From VRUE01 sp963807425 (GTDB lineage: Bacteria > Actinomycetota > Thermoleophilia > Solirubrobacterales > 70-9), in the NCBI GenBank assembly GCA_963807425.1, contig CAWEBZ010000011.1:1-64000 (forward strand): DNA of 64,000 nucleotides. Direction: 5' to 3'. The notes beneath the pieces are model-generated. The model saw only the letters and a list, made by a program, of their open reading frames with translations. It had not been told where the DNA came from and did no database searches. Shown piece by piece: positions 42,807 through 52,466 of this stretch. The number at the start of each line of letters is the position of its first letter. The first letter of the stretch is position 1. A program made the position numbers and the translations under genes.

Positions 42807-44405
42807 TCAGACGAGAACGGTCTCGCCTGAGCCCGACGGCTTGGGTTCCGGCAGGCGCATCATGCGGAAGGAGTTGAAAAGACCGATGAGGCCGGCGAGG
42901 AGCGGAATCAGCAAGGCCACCTGAAGAGCGATTGGTCGTGCATCCGTGTTGATGCTGATGATCTCGTCCTGGGTTGCCTGCGGCTCATCGGCGAGCAGCT
43001 TCTCCAATGAGGTATTGGTCATCACCTCAGCGTCGTCCTCGAGGGCCTTTGCCACACGCTCCTTCTCGGCCGGGGCAAGCACCGTGCTGTCGTCCGACAT
43101 CTGGGTGAAGGCGACGGAGAGGGTTGCCAGCAAGATGGCTCCGGCGAACGCCAACCCGAACGACAGCCCGAATGAGCCCGCCGCGGAGTTCAGGCCCGCA
43201 GCCTCGCTGACGCGCTCCTCGGAGATCGGGGCCAGCGTGTAGTTGTTGAGCTGGGACACCAACAGGCCCAATCCCAATCCCGCGATCACCAGCGGGACCA
43301 CGAGGGCCCAGCCGGAGTCCGCGCGCGGCACGATCGGGATCAAGAGGGCGATGCCAGCGGAAAAGAGGGCGAATCCAAATCTGATCAGGGTGCTCGGGCG
43401 TCGCGCTCCCGCCTTCCTCGCCGCCAGGATCGCCATTCCGAACATGCTGAGCGAGAGCGGCGCCAGCGAGAGCCCGGCCTCCATCGCGTTGTACTCGAAC
43501 ACCATCTGCAGGTAGATCGGCAGAGCGATCATGGTGCCGCCCAGGGCGATCTGTTGGAGCGTCTGTTGGGAGATCCCGAGCCTGAAGACTTTGGACTTGA
43601 ACAGGTCCGGGTCAACCAGCGTTGGCTTGCCTTCACGCTTGCGGCGCCGGAGCCAGTAGACGAGCGCCGCGAGCGCGACCCCTCCGATCGCCATCAGCTC
43701 GGCAACGGCCTCGCCACCCTCCTGCCAGACCAGGATGCTGAGCACGATCCCGCCCATCGCGAAGACGGACAGGACCGCTCCAAACGCGTCAACGTGCCGA
43801 GGCCCTTTGTAAGGCACATCGCGGACCAGCCCCATGCCGGAGAGAACGACCACGATGACCACGACCTCGAGCGCGAAAGCGAGTCGCCAGGTGAGGTAGG
43901 TGGTGATGAAGCCTCCAAGCAGCGGTCCGACCGCAGCGGCGATCGCTGCTGCGGCCCCGACCAGGGCGTAGGCCTTCTTTTGGGCCGCCCCCTCGAAGTT
44001 GCCGTGGATCAGCGACTGCATGGCGGGCAGCATCAGCGACGCCCCGAGCCCACCTACGATCGCCCAGAAGATGACGACCGGGGCAAGGCTCTGGGTCAAT
44101 GCCATCGCCGAGGCGCCGGTCGCGTAGGCGAGCAGACCGAACGTGTACGCCCGCTTTCGTCCGATCAGGTCGCCGACCTTGCTCCCGATAAGGATGAACG
44201 CGGCCGACACCAACGCCTCCAGCGCGATGGCGGATTGGAGCCCGCTGACGGTCGTGTCGAGGTCGCGAACCACCGCGGAGATCGAGACGTTCATCAGCGA
44301 CGTGTCGACGACGAGCACGAACATTGCCATCGCCAAAAGCACGGCAAGTCGTGGATTGCCCGATTCCTCCTTCGGCGGAGTGCCGCCTCCCTCGATCTCG
44401 GTCAA
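42807..44405 (-). CDS. MFS drug:H+ antiporter, DHA2 (14-TMS) family
   Basis: A 532-residue major-facilitator permease starting MTEIEGGGTPPKEES. It has 14 predicted helices: the motif-A-like GSKVGDLIGRKRAY after helix 2, FWAIVGGLGASLMLPAMQSL in the motif-C region (helix 4-5) and the central linker WLRRRKREGKP. The segment around residues 440-485 is an acidic extracytoplasmic loop with a helix. Substrate unknown; related proteins export drugs or lipids. It is divergent from the SHOCT membrane gene. Confidence 0.85.
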   Translation of the reverse strand: MTEIEGGGTPPKEESGNPRLAVLLAMAMFVLVVDTSLMNVSISAVVRDLDTTVSGLQSAIALEALVSAAFILIGSKVGDLIGRKRAYTFGLLAYATGASAMALTQSLAPVVIFWAIVGGLGASLMLPAMQSLIHGNFEGAAQKKAYALVGAAAAIAAAVGPLLGGFITTYLTWRLAFALEVVVIVVVLSGMGLVRDVPYKGPRHVDAFGAVLSVFAMGGIVLSILVWQEGGEAVAELMAIGGVALAALVYWLRRRKREGKPTLVDPDLFKSKVFRLGISQQTLQQIALGGTMIALPIYLQMVFEYNAMEAGLSLAPLSLSMFGMAILAARKAGARRPSTLIRFGFALFSAGIALLIPIVPRADSGWALVVPLVIAGLGLGLLVSQLNNYTLAPISEERVSEAAGLNSAAGSFGLSFGLAFAGAILLATLSVAFTQMSDDSTVLAPAEKERVAKALEDDAEVMTNTSLEKLLADEPQATQDEIISINTDARPIALQVALLIPLLAGLIGLFNSFRMMRLPEPKPSGSGETVLV

Positions 44406-44490
44406 CGGCGAGCCCTCACACGCTGACCCTATAGGCGGGATCGCGATCGCGATCCCGCTCGCGCGGCCGCCCGATCCGCGTTAGGGTCGA

Positions 44491-45813
44491 ATGACCATCG
44501 AAGCCGAGAGTTCCCCCGAGGGAAGCGCTTCAGGACACCGTCGCATCGTCGCGGCGCTGTTGGTTCTCGCCACCTTGGTCGCGTTCTTGGCCATCTTCTC
44601 GGTCTGGGTCAACCGCCAGGCGCTCAACACCGACAACTGGGTCAACACGAGCGAGAAGCTCCTCCAGAACGAGGAGGTCAAGTCCCAGCTCTCCAACTAC
44701 CTCGCCGACCAGCTCTTCGCCAGTGTGGACGTGCAGGCCGAACTGGAAAAAACGTTTCCGCCGCGGCTAGCGCCCCTGGCCGGTCCAGCCGCTGGGGCCC
44801 TGAATCAGCTCGCTCCCCAAGTAGCAGAGAGGGCGCTGGAAACCTCGCAGGCCGAAAGCCTCTGGAGCGCGGCGAACCGTGGCGCCCACGAAACGCTGTT
44901 GAAGATCCTGAACGACGAGGGCTCGGCGGTCTCAACCAGCGGTGGCGAAGTGACGCTGGATCTCAAGTCGCTGGTCTCAGAAAGCGGCGGCCAGCTCGGG
45001 GTCGCCGGCAAGCTCGCCTCGAAAGTCCCGGCCGATGCCGGCCAGCTGACGATCCTCAAGTCCGATCAGCTCTCGATGGCGCAGGACATCAGCAAGCTGG
45101 TCAGGCGCCTGCCGATCGTCCTCACCCTCTTGGCGGTGTTCCTCTATGGACTTGCGATCTACCTCGCCGGGCCGCGGCGCAGGCAGGCATTGCGCTCGGT
45201 TGGCTTCGGCTTCGTCGTCGCCGGTGTTCTCAGCCTCCTCCTTCGAGGGATCGCCGGGAACACGGTGATCGACGCTTTGGCGGGGAACGAATCGGTCAAG
45301 CCCGCCGTGGAAGCCGTCTGGAGCATCGGCACCGCGCTGCTGGTGACCGTTGCCGTCTCGGCGATCACCTTCGGCATCCTCCTCGTCATCGCCGCCTGGC
45401 TTGTAGGACCGACCCGCATCGCCACGGCCCTGCGACGCGAGGCCGCTCCCTACCTGCGGGAGCGACGGGGCACGACCTACGCGGTGGTTGCCTTCGTCTT
45501 CCTTGTGCTTGTCCTCTGGGCGCCGGTCGCCGCTTTTGAGAAACCAATCGGACTCCTTCTGCTGGCAGCTCTGATGGTGCTTGGGACGGAGGTCCTGCGG
45601 CGCCAGGCCGAAGCGGAATTCCCGGACGCGAGCTTCGGAGGATTCGGGGACCGGGTGCGAGCGTGGAGTCCGGGACGAGCGGCTGCGGAGCCCTCAGCAC
45701 CGCCGCAAGAGAGCAAGGTCGAGCAGATCGAGCGGCTTTCGGCCCTAAGAGAGAAGGGGGCGCTGAGCGAGGAGGAGTTCGAAGCGGCGAAGACCGAAGT
45801 GCTCGGTCCCTAA
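44491..45813 (+). CDS. Large membrane protein with C-terminal SHOCT domain
   Basis: A 440-residue protein: helix 1 (IVAALLVLATLVAFLAIFSVWV), an extracytoplasmic helical region to about residue 205, four more helices (LPIVLTLLAVFLYGLAIYLA and following), a Pro-rich linker and a SHOCT tail (QIERLSALREKGALSEEEFE). I know this as an uncharacterised actinobacterial architecture and assign no reaction. The ATG at 44491 is the first after the divergent MFS gene. Confidence 0.7.
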   Translation: MTIEAESSPEGSASGHRRIVAALLVLATLVAFLAIFSVWVNRQALNTDNWVNTSEKLLQNEEVKSQLSNYLADQLFASVDVQAELEKTFPPRLAPLAGPAAGALNQLAPQVAERALETSQAESLWSAANRGAHETLLKILNDEGSAVSTSGGEVTLDLKSLVSESGGQLGVAGKLASKVPADAGQLTILKSDQLSMAQDISKLVRRLPIVLTLLAVFLYGLAIYLAGPRRRQALRSVGFGFVVAGVLSLLLRGIAGNTVIDALAGNESVKPAVEAVWSIGTALLVTVAVSAITFGILLVIAAWLVGPTRIATALRREAAPYLRERRGTTYAVVAFVFLVLVLWAPVAAFEKPIGLLLLAALMVLGTEVLRRQAEAEFPDASFGGFGDRVRAWSPGRAAAEPSAPPQESKVEQIERLSALREKGALSEEEFEAAKTEVLGP

Positions 45814-45858
45814 TCGGAGTAGAGGGTCCCGTTGGAGTAACCGGTTGGATCCCAGCGC

Positions 45859-46113
45859 TTAGCGCGACGCCCGTCGACGCCAGCGGCGTCTACCTCTTCG
45901 CATTTCCTCTCGACGCAGCGCATCGCCGATCAGCCAGAACATCGGCGGCCAGAGGCCGACGAAGAGAGCTCGGCGTTCCGCGTTCCCTCGTTCGTCCTCG
46001 CCGATGGTCTTGGCCCGAATCCAGAGGACGATGCAAAGCAGGATGGAGCTGATCGAGAGCACATAGAGGTGATGACCTCGAGGTCGCAGCCTGCTCGGTT
46101 CAGGAAGTGACAC
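45859..46113 (-). CDS. Small membrane protein
   Basis: An 84-residue protein with one clear transmembrane helix (LYVLSISSILLCIVLWIRA, about 16-34) and a second hydrophobic segment (ALFVGLWPPMFWLIGDALR), followed by an Arg-rich tail. No family recognised. It is convergent with the SHOCT gene and divergent from the DUF1990 gene, leaving a short shared promoter region. Confidence 0.5.
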   Translation of the reverse strand: MSLPEPSRLRPRGHHLYVLSISSILLCIVLWIRAKTIGEDERGNAERRALFVGLWPPMFWLIGDALRREEMRRGRRRWRRRASR

Positions 46114-46136
46114 AGCGACAAGTGTGACCGATCCCT

Positions 46137-47576
46137 ATGTCCGCCCAGGCTTTGTGTCTGCCCCGGAGGGGTAGACCGGTGCAAGTGTCGCCTCCTCAAT
46201 CTCCAGGCAAGCGCTGGGCCACTGCCGCCCGATGGCCGGTCGGCGTCGGGCTGGCGTCCTGGCGCTACATGTGGAGCACTACACCGATGCATCGGTGGGA
46301 GATGAGCGGTTCCTGGCCCGTCGACGCACCACCCGACCTTCCGGCCGGGACGGACCAGGGCGAGCTGCAGCGCTTCGAGCAGGGCGTGGGCACGCTGTTT
46401 CACCGGATCTATCGCACGCGGATCGTCGGCTCGACGCTGACTCCGGAGCGGCTGATGGGGCGGATGTCGGAGAACCTCGACGGCGTCGCGCCTTCGGAGT
46501 TCGCGACCTTCCAGAAGATCGAGGGTGAGAAGGGCGCCCTGCACAGCGGCAACCGCTACGTGGTCCGAATGCCCGGTCCCTGGGATGGGCCCGTCCAAGT
46601 CGTTGCCGCTGATGCCACCTCGTTTCGGCTGGCTACCCTCCCCGGGCACCTCGAGGCAGGCCAGATCGAGTTCCGAGTCAGCTCGGACTACCGCTCGCTC
46701 TGGTTTGAGATCGAGTCCTGGGCCCGCAGCGGCGACCGCCTCAGCGACGCCCTCTACGCTCGTCTGCGCATCTCCAAGGAGGTCCAGCTGCACATGTGGT
46801 CCTCGGTCCTGCGCAAGATCGTCGGGTTGGCCGAGGGGAAGATGGAGGGAGGCATCGTGATCGTGACCCGCACGGTCAAGCCGAGCGCGCTTCCGGGAGG
46901 ACGCAGGGACGATCGGCCCAGTCGGCGAACTGCTCGCCGCCTCACCGCCCTGGATGCCCGTCGCCTCAACTTCGACGAGGCGACGATCGAGGATCGCGCC
47001 GCTGAGAGCGGCTGGCACCTCGACGACATGGTCGAGCCGCTGCCCCACGAGGGCTCGGGGCCGCCTGCCGAGGGAGAGACTTGGGAGGTCGCAAGACAGA
47101 TCATGGACAGCTACCAGCTCGCCGATCCGGGGGTCGTCACCGCCACCTATGACGAAGCCACGCCGCTGTCGGGTCGCGACATGTTGCTGCGAATCAGGTT
47201 CATGGGATTGCGCCTGCGAGTCGGGGTGAGGATCGGCGACGTCTACGAGGAGACCCGAGATCTGGAAGGACGGCGGGTCCATGTCTTCGGCTGGAGCTAC
47301 AGCACCCTGGAAGGCCACTTCGAGCAGGGCCGGATGCACTATGAGCTCTGGAAGTGGCTCGACAGTGGCGACGTCGAGTTTCATCTGAGGGCGATCTCGC
47401 GAGCTGCCCGAACCGGTCCAGTCCTCTCGCGACTCGGGTTCAGGCTCTTTGGCCGCCCCCGCCAGCTGCGCTTTTACCGGCAGGTCTGTCGCCGGATCCG
47501 GAGGCTGACGGAGGCCCAGCTCGAGACCGAGCGCGTGGCCTCGGTTGCTCGGCTACCCGTCCGGCGAGCAACCTGA
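46137..47576 (+). CDS. DUF1990-containing protein with an N-terminal SRPBCC-like region
   Basis: A 479-residue protein. The C-terminal 170 residues (from about WEVARQIMDSYQLADP) carry the DUF1990 signature: DMLLRIRFMGLRLRVGVRI, FGWSYSTLEGHFEQGRMHYE, then FLFGRPRQLRFYRQ-like RLFGRPRQLRFYRQV. The first 240 residues are a separate beta-rich domain with LWFEIESWARSGDRLSDALYA, which looks SRPBCC-like and resembles the second half in layout. The function is unknown. Alternative starts exist (ATG near 46269), so the first 45 residues are uncertain. Confidence 0.7.
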   Translation: MSAQALCLPRRGRPVQVSPPQSPGKRWATAARWPVGVGLASWRYMWSTTPMHRWEMSGSWPVDAPPDLPAGTDQGELQRFEQGVGTLFHRIYRTRIVGSTLTPERLMGRMSENLDGVAPSEFATFQKIEGEKGALHSGNRYVVRMPGPWDGPVQVVAADATSFRLATLPGHLEAGQIEFRVSSDYRSLWFEIESWARSGDRLSDALYARLRISKEVQLHMWSSVLRKIVGLAEGKMEGGIVIVTRTVKPSALPGGRRDDRPSRRTARRLTALDARRLNFDEATIEDRAAESGWHLDDMVEPLPHEGSGPPAEGETWEVARQIMDSYQLADPGVVTATYDEATPLSGRDMLLRIRFMGLRLRVGVRIGDVYEETRDLEGRRVHVFGWSYSTLEGHFEQGRMHYELWKWLDSGDVEFHLRAISRAARTGPVLSRLGFRLFGRPRQLRFYRQVCRRIRRLTEAQLETERVASVARLPVRRAT

Positions 47577-47625
47577 GGGCGATGCTGATCGGCGTGAATA
47601 TGAACTCATCCTTGGCTTTCCTCCG

Positions 47626-48946
47626 TCAGGTGGTCTTCTGTTCCTTGGGCTCGCTGCGCGGCTCGAGCTGGATCTCTCGCTCCGCCCTCGGGCGGCCCTC
47701 TTCGATCTCGAGGCTGCGCTCGCGCTCGGCGTTCAGCTGGTGGCCGAAGAGAATCGCCAGGTTGCTGATCCAGAACCAGACCAGCAGGGCAACGAGGCCG
47801 CCAAGGGTGCCGTAGGTCTTGTCGTAGGAGCCGAAGTTGGCGACGTAGAAGGCGAAGGCGGCCGAGGCGAGCGCCCAGACGATGATCGCGACCAGGCTCC
47901 CCGGCGTCACCCATTTGAATCCGCGCAGCTTCACGTTCGGCGATGCGTAGTAGAGGAGCGCGACCATGAGCAGGAAGATCGCCACCATCGCTGGCCACTT
48001 GGCGATGTTCCAGACGCTGACCGCGGTGTCGCCGAGGCCGATCGGGCCAGCCACCGCCTCGACCACCGGTCCGGTCATGACCAAGGCCAAGGCGAGAACC
48101 GCCATCAGGACGACCATCACCAGCGTCACGGCGAGCTGCAGCGGGCGCAGCTTCCAGAACGGCCGCCCCTCGGGCGTCTCGTAGATGACATTCGAGGCGC
48201 GCATGAAGGCGCCGACGTAACTCGAGGCCGACCAGAGCGCCACCGCCAGGCCCGCAATGAAGGCAAAGCCTGCGGCGCTCTGGTTGGAGGCGATCGATTC
48301 GATCGGGCCGGAGAAGGTCTCTGCTGCCGATGCCGGGCCGATTTCAGCGACGATTTCAGTCAGGCTCTCGGTCGTGCTCTTGGGGTCCCCGACCAGCCCG
48401 ATCAGAGAGATCATCGCGATCAGGGCCGGGAAGAGGGCAAGCAGGCCGTAGTAGGTGAGGGCGGCGGCCCAGTCGGTGAGGTTGTCCTCCATGAACTCGG
48501 TCGCCGTTCGCTTGAGCGTGGCGAAGATGCCTGGCGTCGGCCCCCGCGCCCTCGGGCCGATAGTCGCGGCGCACGCCACGGCCCCGTTCATCGCGACAGC
48601 AGCCTCGCCGAATACGACGCCCGCCACAAACACACCGACGAAGGCCAACGGCACGGGGTTCTCCTTGGCGAGCCGCTGTGCCTGCTGCACGCCTTCCGTG
48701 GCGGAGTCGGGAGCGACTTCCTTTGCCTTGTCGCTCAGCTCCTTTGCCTTCGCACTCAGCCTGTCCCTTCAGCTCCTCGGCCTTCGCCTGGGCCTGCTTT
48801 TTCACGTCGGTCTTCTCGGCCATCGCGGCCACGGTCTCACCCAGCTCCTCACGGGTCTGCTCGATGTCCTCGCGAATCTCCTCCGGCTCGCGCGACTCCT
48901 CGGCGCCCGTCGCGGTCGAAGATTTCCCTCTCTCTGAAGCGCTCAT
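47626..48946 (-). CDS. DUF3618-YihY/BrkB fusion (one frameshift)
   Basis: About 440 residues. The N-terminal 80 residues are DUF3618-like: MSASERGKSS, EEIREDIEQTREELGETVAAMA and coiled-coil repeats. A helix follows (NPVPLAFVGVFVAGVVFG), then a YihY/virulence-factor-BrkB domain with six helices: DWAAALTYYGLLALFPALIA, LWSASSYVGAFMRASNVIYE, YYASPNVKLRGFKWVTPG and YGTLGGLVALLVWFWISN. One extra base near 48764 breaks the coiled coil. The start at 48946 overlaps the holin-like gene stop (ATGA) and has GGAGGGAAG before it. YihY proteins are polytopic, of unsettled function. Confidence 0.78.
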
Positions 48947-49389
48947 GCTCTTCCCTCCTTGGCCTTTTCCTTGGTCGACTCCACGTCTTCCTTGATGCTT
49001 TCGGCGGTCTGCTCGGGTACCGGCGGCGTCGCGGCCTGAACCTTGGAGCGGCCGACGAGGGCCAGCGCCCCCGCGATCACCAGATAGACGACCGCCACGA
49101 TCAGGGCGGCAAGCCACCCCTCGAGCGCAGTCGCCAGCCCAAGGATCGCCGCCGCGGTCACGGCGCCCAGCGCGAGAAGGGCGATCAGCCCGGCGGCGCT
49201 GAAAGCGCCGGCACCGATCCCGAGTCGCTTGCCCTTGATGGCCATCTCGGCCTTGGCGAGCTCGATCTCCTTCTGGGCAAGCCTGGTCGTCTGCTTGGTC
49301 AGCTGCTGCATGAGCTCGGAGACGGAGCGCTCCTCGGCCTCAGAAGGGACACCCGTCCTGCGGGTGAAGCTCGTGTCGGTTTGAGCCAT
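48943..49389 (-). CDS. Actinobacterial holin-X / phage-holin-superfamily III protein
   Basis: A 148-residue protein, MAQTDTSFTRR at the start, with an amphipathic helix (SVSELMQQLTKQTTRLAQKEIELAKAEM), two transmembrane helices (GAFSAAGLIALLALGAVTAAAIL and WLAALIVAVVYLVIAGALALVG) and a charged tail. These proteins occur next to DUF3618/YihY genes in actinobacterial stress operons and are not phage lysis proteins. ATGA overlap couples it to the downstream fusion gene. Confidence 0.78.
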   Translation of the reverse strand: MAQTDTSFTRRTGVPSEAEERSVSELMQQLTKQTTRLAQKEIELAKAEMAIKGKRLGIGAGAFSAAGLIALLALGAVTAAAILGLATALEGWLAALIVAVVYLVIAGALALVGRSKVQAATPPVPEQTAESIKEDVESTKEKAKEGRA

Positions 49390-49591
49390 TCGACGCTCCT
49401 TCGGGTCGCGGATTCGGCTATCTGACCTGTCGCAGATCTCTCTGTCCACCTTGACGAGGTCGAATCGTCGAGGTCGCGCAATTTGGTTCAAATGGCACAC
49501 TCATTAGAGGACAAGGTGTTCCACTTCGCCTCTAGCGGTGGGGACGAGCCTGGAAGCCGCTCCTACGTTGACAAAGGAACGGAAGGAATCC

Positions 49592-51011
49592 ATGGCAAGG
49601 CAGGCACAAGAAAGCAAGCAGACGGATTTGCGTCGAGCCGACGCCCTGCGCAACGACGAGCGCATCTTGGAGGCAGCGAAGCGACTCCTCGAGCAGTCCC
49701 CCTCGGCAACCCTTTCCGACATCGCCATCGCGGCCGGCGTCTCGCGCTCGACGCTCTACCGACGCTTTCCCGACAGGGACGCACTGATCTCAAAGCTCGA
49801 CTCACGCCCCCAAGACGGGGCCGTCCAGCTCGCCGAGAGTGGGGAGGGGCCGCTTCCGGCCGGCCACCTAGGTCGGCAGCGCTCCCTGGCACTGGACGCG
49901 ATCCACGTCTTTGACGTGGTGCCGCCCGCTTTGCTCCCCGAGCAGCTCGTGGCCGAGGCACAGCGCATCGCCGAGGTGCCAGTCGCTCTCTATGTCCTCG
50001 ACATCGACGGCAGCCACCTCCTCCACATGGCGGGGTCGACGCGGCTGGGCGAAGAACTGGAGGCTCCTTTCGCGATCGGGCCGGAGCTCGATGCGGACGG
50101 CATTGCCACCCTCCGCAACGAGCTCGCCGAGTACCGGGGTGTCGAGCTGTTCGCGCTGTGGCTTCGCGGCCGTGCCATCGGCGCCTTGATCGCGTTCGGT
50201 CATCCGCGTGAGCCCCTGACCGAGCTCGCGCGTCAGGCGGCTGCGGCAGTGACCCTCGCCGATCGCTACACCGACGCATTCGCCAGCGCTCAGAGGGGAA
50301 AGCAGCCGAAGGCCGCCGCGGAGATCCAGCAGAGCCTGCTGCCGCCCCGTATCTCCCGCGTCACCGGCGCAGAAGTCGCCGGCAACGTCCTGCCGACTTA
50401 TGAGGTGGCCGGCGATTGGTTCGACGTCGTGGAGAATCAGGATGGAGTCTGGATAACGCTCGCCGATGGCCTTGGCGGAAGCACACGCGCCGCCGCCAGC
50501 AGCGCAGTTGCTCTCGGAGCCCTGCGGGCGAGCAGGCGCAGCGGGGCCACCATCGGCGAGGCACTCATGGTCATCCATCAGACGCTTCGCGAGATGCCGG
50601 GCCCCCGGGCCGAGATGGCGGCGATCGTCGCTCACTGGGATCCGACCACGCATCAGCTGGAAATCGCCAACTGCGCTCACGTCGCGCCACTGATTCTGCG
50701 TGAGGACGGGACGACCGAGCCCCTCCGGATGCCCTCAGCTCACGGGCTCGGCGGCCGTGCGACCCCCAAGCCAAGCGAGCACTCCAGCACTCTCTATGCC
50801 GGCGATCGTTTGCTGATGGTCTCCGACGGCGTGGTCGAAGAGGGAGAGGGGCAGGCCGGCCTGGGCATGGAGGGCATCGCCAACGCGGCACTCCGCTCTG
50901 CCGCGCGGATCGGCGGCCGACACTGTGCGCGAGGTCCATCGTGCGGTAGTCGCCAAGCGGGGAGGGGAGCTCTCCGACGATGCGACCGCAGTTTGCCTGT
51001 CCATCGGCTAG
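49592..51011 (+). CDS. TetR-type HTH fused to a PP2C/SpoIIE phosphatase (one frameshift)
   Basis: About 473 residues with three parts. Residues 22-68 are a TetR-like helix-turn-helix (ILEAAKRLLEQSPSATLSDIAIAAGVSRSTLYRRFP). Residues about 100-225 form a GAF-like sensor (VALYVLDIDGSHLLHMAG ... YRGVELFALWLRGRAIGALI). Residues 235-470 are a SpoIIE/RsbU PP2C domain: LLPPRISRVTGAEVAGNVLP, GDWFDVVENQDGVWITLADG and GDRLLMVSDGVVEE, ending ELSDDATAVCLSIG. One extra base near 50909 shifts the last 35 residues. GGAAGGA precedes the ATG. PP2C-type phosphatases act on anti-anti-sigma factors; here the DNA-binding domain could couple that output directly to a promoter. Confidence 0.8.
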
Positions 51012-51034
51012 TCCGAAGCAGACCCTCGCGATGC

Positions 51035-51058
51035 GTTGGTTAGCTCAAAGCTGGGTAA
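51035..51058 (+). promoter_or_regulatory. Sigma-B/F-like promoter motif (GTTG-N14-GGGTAA)
   Basis: GTTG (51035-51038), 14-bp spacer and GGGTAA (51053-51058), 34 bp upstream of the small-protein gene at 51093. It resembles the GTTT/GGGTAT signature of alternative sigma factors of the sigma-B family. Confidence 0.4.
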
Positions 51059-51092
51059 CGGAGGAATGTCAACTACTTAGAGGAGGCCATCA

Positions 51093-51323
51093 ATGACAGC
51101 TGAGGAGACCGGCGAGGTCACTGGCACCAAGGACAAGGACTACAACGTCATCTGGTTCACCGAGCAGTGCCTCGGCAACGTGCTCAGGCTCGAGACCTAC
51201 ATCGAGGATGCCGATCGCGAGGGCGACTCCGATCTGGCCGACTTCTTCCGGCGCGCGCAGGAGACGAGCCGCAAGGGTGCCGAGCAGGGAAAGGATCTTC
51301 TCCGCAGCAGGCTCGCTTCTTAG
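51093..51323 (+). CDS. Small conserved hypothetical helical protein
   Basis: A 76-residue acidic protein with the pattern KDYNVIWFTEQCLGNVLRLETYI followed by ADREGDSDLADFFRRAQETSRKGAEQGKDLL, two amphipathic helices. I know similar sequences only as actinobacterial hypothetical proteins. GAGGAGGCC precedes the ATG. It has a sigma-B/F-like promoter motif upstream and a hairpin after the stop, so it is a stand-alone, probably stress-induced gene. Confidence 0.65.
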   Translation: MTAEETGEVTGTKDKDYNVIWFTEQCLGNVLRLETYIEDADREGDSDLADFFRRAQETSRKGAEQGKDLLRSRLAS

Positions 51324-51331
51324 CGGCCTGC

Positions 51332-51346
51332 AGCTGGGGGCCAGCT
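51332..51346. terminator. Short bidirectional hairpin
   Basis: AGCTGG-GGG-CCAGCT, a 6-bp perfect stem between the end of the 51093 gene and the likely end of the convergent stress-protein gene. Confidence 0.5.
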
Positions 51347-51348
51347 CT

Positions 51349-52196
51349 CTAATTACTTGCAGTTGGAGCAGGAGCACGACGACGATGGCAGTGGGCGTGC
51401 CGAAGAGACTGAGGCGAGCGAAGAAACGGCTGAAGATGCCCTCGTAGCCCACGCTTTGGAAGAGGAAAAGTCCGACCACGTGGGCGAGGTTGACCAACGC
51501 CATGGCGAGCGCGATCAGAATCGACGCAGCGCAGGCCGCGCCGAGGCGGCCTTCCTCGAGATCGTTGCCGCCGGTTGCGTCGCCGACACACTCGGCGGCC
51601 AGGGCTCCGAGGGCCAGGGTGCCGACGATGGCAACGAGAATGCCGATCACATCGCGTCGCGACAGGGGGGGCAAGTTGTAGGAGGGGCGCCAACCTTCCT
51701 TGCGGCCGGCGCCGGGCTCCGAGCTCTTTACGTCGAGCACTTCGGGCTCTTCGTCACGGTTCACGACGAGCTCGGTGACAGGTAGGTCAAAGTCGCGTTC
51801 GGCCTGCTCGAGCAGGCCCTGCTCGGCAAAAGCTCCTTCGTCATCCCGATGGGCAACGACGAGGATCTGCTCGGGATCGAACTTGATGATCTCGTCGCTG
51901 ATCGCCTGGACGGGGTCGGAATCGCCGACCTCTCCGTCGGCGCTGAACCCGGCGCTCCGCAGCTCCTGGAGAGCGCCTTGCAGGCGCTCGCGAGCTGGCT
52001 CGATCGCATCGTCGATGTCTCCCATCGTGTGCTTCAGCCCGGAGTCGGCAAGGGCCGGAGCCACGACGAAGACTTGCGAGATATCTTTGTCGAGATGGGC
52101 GAGGAGCACGTTGCGGAGCTCACTGCCGGCAACTTGCTCATTGACGACCACGAGCGCACGCTTTGCCGGCGAGGAGGCATCACTCGTCGGGCACAT
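51349..52196 (-). CDS. Universal-stress-like N-terminus + membrane helices
   Basis: The N-terminal domain (about 12-150) is a Usp/Rossmann-like fold: ALVVVNEQVAGSELRNVLLAHL, VFVVAPALADSGLK, ILVVAHRDDEGAFAEQGLLE and DLPVTELVVNRDEE. Three helices follow (VIGILVAIVGTLALGALAAE, AACAASILIALAMALVNLAHVV, TPTAIVVVLLLQL). The reading frame runs on to 51090, fully antisense to the small gene at 51093, but TAG in another frame at 51349 and the hairpin at 51332-51346 suggest a late one-base indel and an end near 51349. The function is unknown; a stress-related membrane protein is inferred. Confidence 0.55.
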
Positions 52197-52224
52197 GGTC
52201 TTCTAAGGTCAACTGCCTGCTGCC

Positions 52225-52255
52225 GCGAATCGCGATGATTCGCATCATTCGCATC
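52225..52255. repeat. Inverted and tandem repeat cluster in the 52.2-52.5 kb intergenic region
   Basis: GCGAATC (52225-52231) and GATTCGC (52237-52243) form a 7-bp dyad; ATTCGCATC is repeated in tandem at 52238-52246 and 52247-52255. The rest of the 326-bp gap (52197-52522) shows no ORF with coding character. Confidence 0.45.
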
Positions 52256-52466
52256 TCAGGCCCAGTGCGCGAAGTGCGCGAGCCTTGACCGCGGATCGCT
52301 CGTAGCGCTTTCACTGTGTGGGCCAGGGAAGGCGCCGAGCGCTGTCCCTGTACCGCGTTCCACGATCTCCTCCCTCTGAGCATGGCCAGGGGCTACCCAG
52401 TAACGCCAAGCGACGAAACATAGAACGGAGAAACAGGTCTACTTTGCCGGCGAGGGCAGCTCAGCC

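Noticed and set aside
48943..49389. Prophage lysis module based on the holin-like protein
   Set aside because: No endolysin, capsid or other phage gene is nearby; this holin-superfamily group is typical of chromosomal actinobacterial stress operons.
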